From contig JAICYC010000003.1 of the NCBI GenBank assembly GCA_025934395.1, positions 1-64,000 on the forward strand: a DNA stretch of 64,000 nt, given 5' to 3'. A program made the position numbers and the translations under genes. The notes below the pieces were generated by a model. That model ran no database searches. It saw only the letters and a program-made list of their open reading frames with translations, and was not told the origin of the DNA. Every line of letters begins with the position of its first letter. Position 1 is the first letter of the stretch. Shown here piece after piece: positions 62,601 through 64,000 of the stretch. This DNA is from Solirubrobacteraceae bacterium. GTDB taxonomy: Bacteria; Actinomycetota; Thermoleophilia; Solirubrobacterales; Solirubrobacteraceae.

Positions 62601-63344
62601 GCTGTCACGCAGGTAGAACTCGTTCGTGTCGAACGTGAGCTTCGGCGCGGCGAGCGTGCTCTTGGTCTGCACGCACAGCAGCGCGGTGTGGTGCTCGTAG
62701 TCCTCCCGGCGCAGGTAGTGGACGTCGCCGGTGCCCACCAGCCGCCCGCCGACCTCGCGCGCGATCCGCACGATCCCCTCGTTGCACTTCTCCTGCGCGT
62801 CGAGGCCGTTCTTCTGCACCTCGAAGTAGACGTTCTCGGCGCCGAACACGCGGAGCAGGTCGTCGGCGTGCGCGCGGGCGTCGTGCTCGCGCTCGTCCAG
62901 CAGGCGCTGGCAGAAGCGCGAGGCGAGGCAGCCCGTGAGCGCGATCACGCCGCGGGAGTACTGCTCGAGCTGGGACATGTCGACGGTCGGCTTGCCGCGC
63001 TGCAGTCCCTCGAGGAACCCCGCCGAGGAGAGCTTGACGAGATTGCGGTAGCCCGTGTCGTCGGCGGCGAGCAGCGTCAGGTGGTTGCGCTCGCCGCGGT
63101 CGGCCCTCCCCGCGGCGTGGTCGTCGACGAAGTAGATCTCGCAGCCCACGATCGGCTTGATCCCGTGGGTCCTGCAGGCCTTGTAGAGCTCCACCGCGCC
63201 GTTCATCACGCCGTGGTCGGTGAGCCCGAGCGCGGGCTGGTTAAACGACGCCGCGCGCTCGGCGAGCGCCTCGATCTTGCACGCTCCGTCGAGCAGCGAG
63301 TACTCGGAGTGGACGTGCAGGTGGGCGCAGGACGGCGTGCTCAC
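59649..63344 (-). CDS. dnaE: DNA polymerase III alpha subunit
   Basis: Replicative polymerase of about 1231 residues. The N-terminal PHP domain has intact metal ligands ([21 protein letters not shown]), suggesting proofreading as known for actinobacterial DnaE1. The polymerase core includes [24 protein letters not shown] and the catalytic PDIDIDFS near residue 396. Then come helix-hairpin-helix, beta-binding and OB-fold regions ([28 protein letters not shown]). The tail is Ala-rich. GTG 63344 is chosen: TAGCAT (63359-63354) is 9 nt upstream and GAGG lies between. No intein is seen. Confidence 0.96.
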   Translation of the reverse strand: [1231 protein letters not shown]

Positions 63345-63379
63345 TGACACCTCATGCTATGCGGCCGAGCGGCGGAGGC

Positions 63380-64000
63380 TCAGCGGCTCCGTCGCTGTTT
63401 GCGACGGTTCCGAAACCGGCCGATGAGCGACATCGCGTGCTTGTGGCCGGGGTCGTGCGGGGGCTGCTCGGCGGCCTCGGTCGCCGGCCCCCCGGGGGAC
63501 CCGTGCGAGCCCTCGGCGAGGCTCGGCGGAGCCTCGATGGGCGCCGCTGCAGGCGCCGCCTCGGGCGAGGCGGGACGCGCCTGCGGGGGCGCGGGCAGTG
63601 GCGTGGTGTCCTCTCCCTCGGTGGCCCCCTCGGCGCGCGCGCGAAGCCGCTCGACGGCGGCTGCGAGCGCCTGGCTCATCTCCTCGCCGCGCTCGCCGCC
63701 GGAAGCCCGCGGCGGAAGGGGCGCGCGCGCGTGCATTGGGCTCGTGGGGGTCGTCGCGCCCGGGGCCACGCGCGGTGGGCGCTCGCCCACCGGCGGCAGC
63801 ACGGGGACTCCGCCCGGGTGCAGCGGACGCGCGTGCCGCTGCAGCGCCGCTGCGAGGTCCTCGCCCACGGCCTGCGGGGGCGCCGCGCCCGACGTGGGCG
63901 CGGGCGGCGCGGGCGGCGCGGGGGGCGCGGGCGGAGGGGCGGGCTGCGCCGCCGTGATCGCGGCACCGAGGCGACCGACGGTTCCCCGCACCTCTTCGAC
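63380..64000 (-). CDS. Pro/Ala-rich protein, C-terminal part (runs off the right edge)
   Basis: At least 207 residues are in the window. The frame is open to the right edge, so the start is not visible, although GTG 63991 is a possible in-frame start. It has Pro/Ala repeats (APPPAPPAPPAPPAPTSG), a helical segment (GEEMSQALAAAVERLRARAEG) and a very basic end (RFRNRRKQRRSR). The domain content is unknown. It may be the tail of a larger protein. It lies 35 nt upstream of dnaE on the same strand. Confidence 0.55.
   Translation of the reverse strand, partial: VEEVRGTVGRLGAAITAAQPAPPPAPPAPPAPPAPTSGAAPPQAVGEDLAAALQRHARPLHPGGVPVLPPVGERPPRVAPGATTPTSPMHARAPLPPRASGGERGEEMSQALAAAVERLRARAEGATEGEDTTPLPAPPQARPASPEAAPAAAPIEAPPSLAEGSHGSPGGPATEAAEQPPHDPGHKHAMSLIGRFRNRRKQRRSR

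Overview
The window is chromosomal DNA of a high-G+C (about 70 % by eye) actinobacterium. The 5' part of a 16S rRNA gene, minus strand, runs off the left edge. Its sequence, the coding style, the GatCAB/GltX route to Gln-tRNA and the many near-leaderless genes with a TANNNT -10 box fit class Thermoleophilia (Solirubrobacterales-like). That placement is an inference. I see no phage, transposon, CRISPR or plasmid features and no tRNA genes. This is a dense housekeeping and biosynthesis region.

Layout. 1-0.8 kb: rrn promoter, leader and 16S start. 0.8-6.4 kb: tyrS, a bifunctional penicillin-binding protein, 3-methyladenine glycosylase and argH. 6.4-15.1 kb: a branched-chain amino acid block on the minus strand (leuC-leuD-NTF2-like protein; leuB-ilvE-cimA-DegT aminotransferase), preceded by an XRE-cupin regulator. 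15.2-24 kb: a GNAT protein, a hydrolase-cyclase fusion, a very large secreted protein with a papain-like core, leuA with a leucine-rich leader peptide, a truncated globin and a collagen-like secreted protein. 24-30 kb: quinone oxidoreductase and ilvC-hypothetical-small ORF-serC-serA. 30-39 kb: menaquinone genes menE, B, A, C, H, D and F plus a methyltransferase. 39-41 kb: ilvB-ilvN. 41-50 kb: small membrane proteins, folD-two membrane proteins-gatC-gatA-gatB, and pcrA. 50-56 kb: cysE, cysK, a GAF-GGDEF protein, a STAS/anti-sigma kinase pair, an Rrf2 regulator and an HDOD-LuxR protein. 56-64 kb: gltX, an MFS transporter, endonuclease IV, dnaE and a partial Pro/Ala-rich protein.

How it works together. 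CimA makes citramalate from pyruvate. LeuCD, LeuB, IlvBN, IlvC and IlvE would then carry isoleucine, valine and leucine synthesis, with LeuA as the leucine branch point. SerA and SerC supply serine, which CysE and CysK convert to cysteine. The men genes form the classical o-succinylbenzoate route to menaquinone. GltX and GatCAB probably make Gln-tRNA indirectly.

Main points for a second look: (1) an 18-residue leader peptide with six Leu codons upstream of leuA, complementary to the leuA ribosome-binding region; (2) cysK, whose conserved N-terminus can only be translated from a non-AUG (AUC) codon lying exactly at a predicted leaderless transcription start; (3) about twenty genes with TANNNT 6-10 nt before the start codon; (4) a 56-codon gene locked by ATGA overlaps between a hypothetical gene and serC; (5) a secreted protein of about 1150 residues with a Cys-His-Asn papain-like core.
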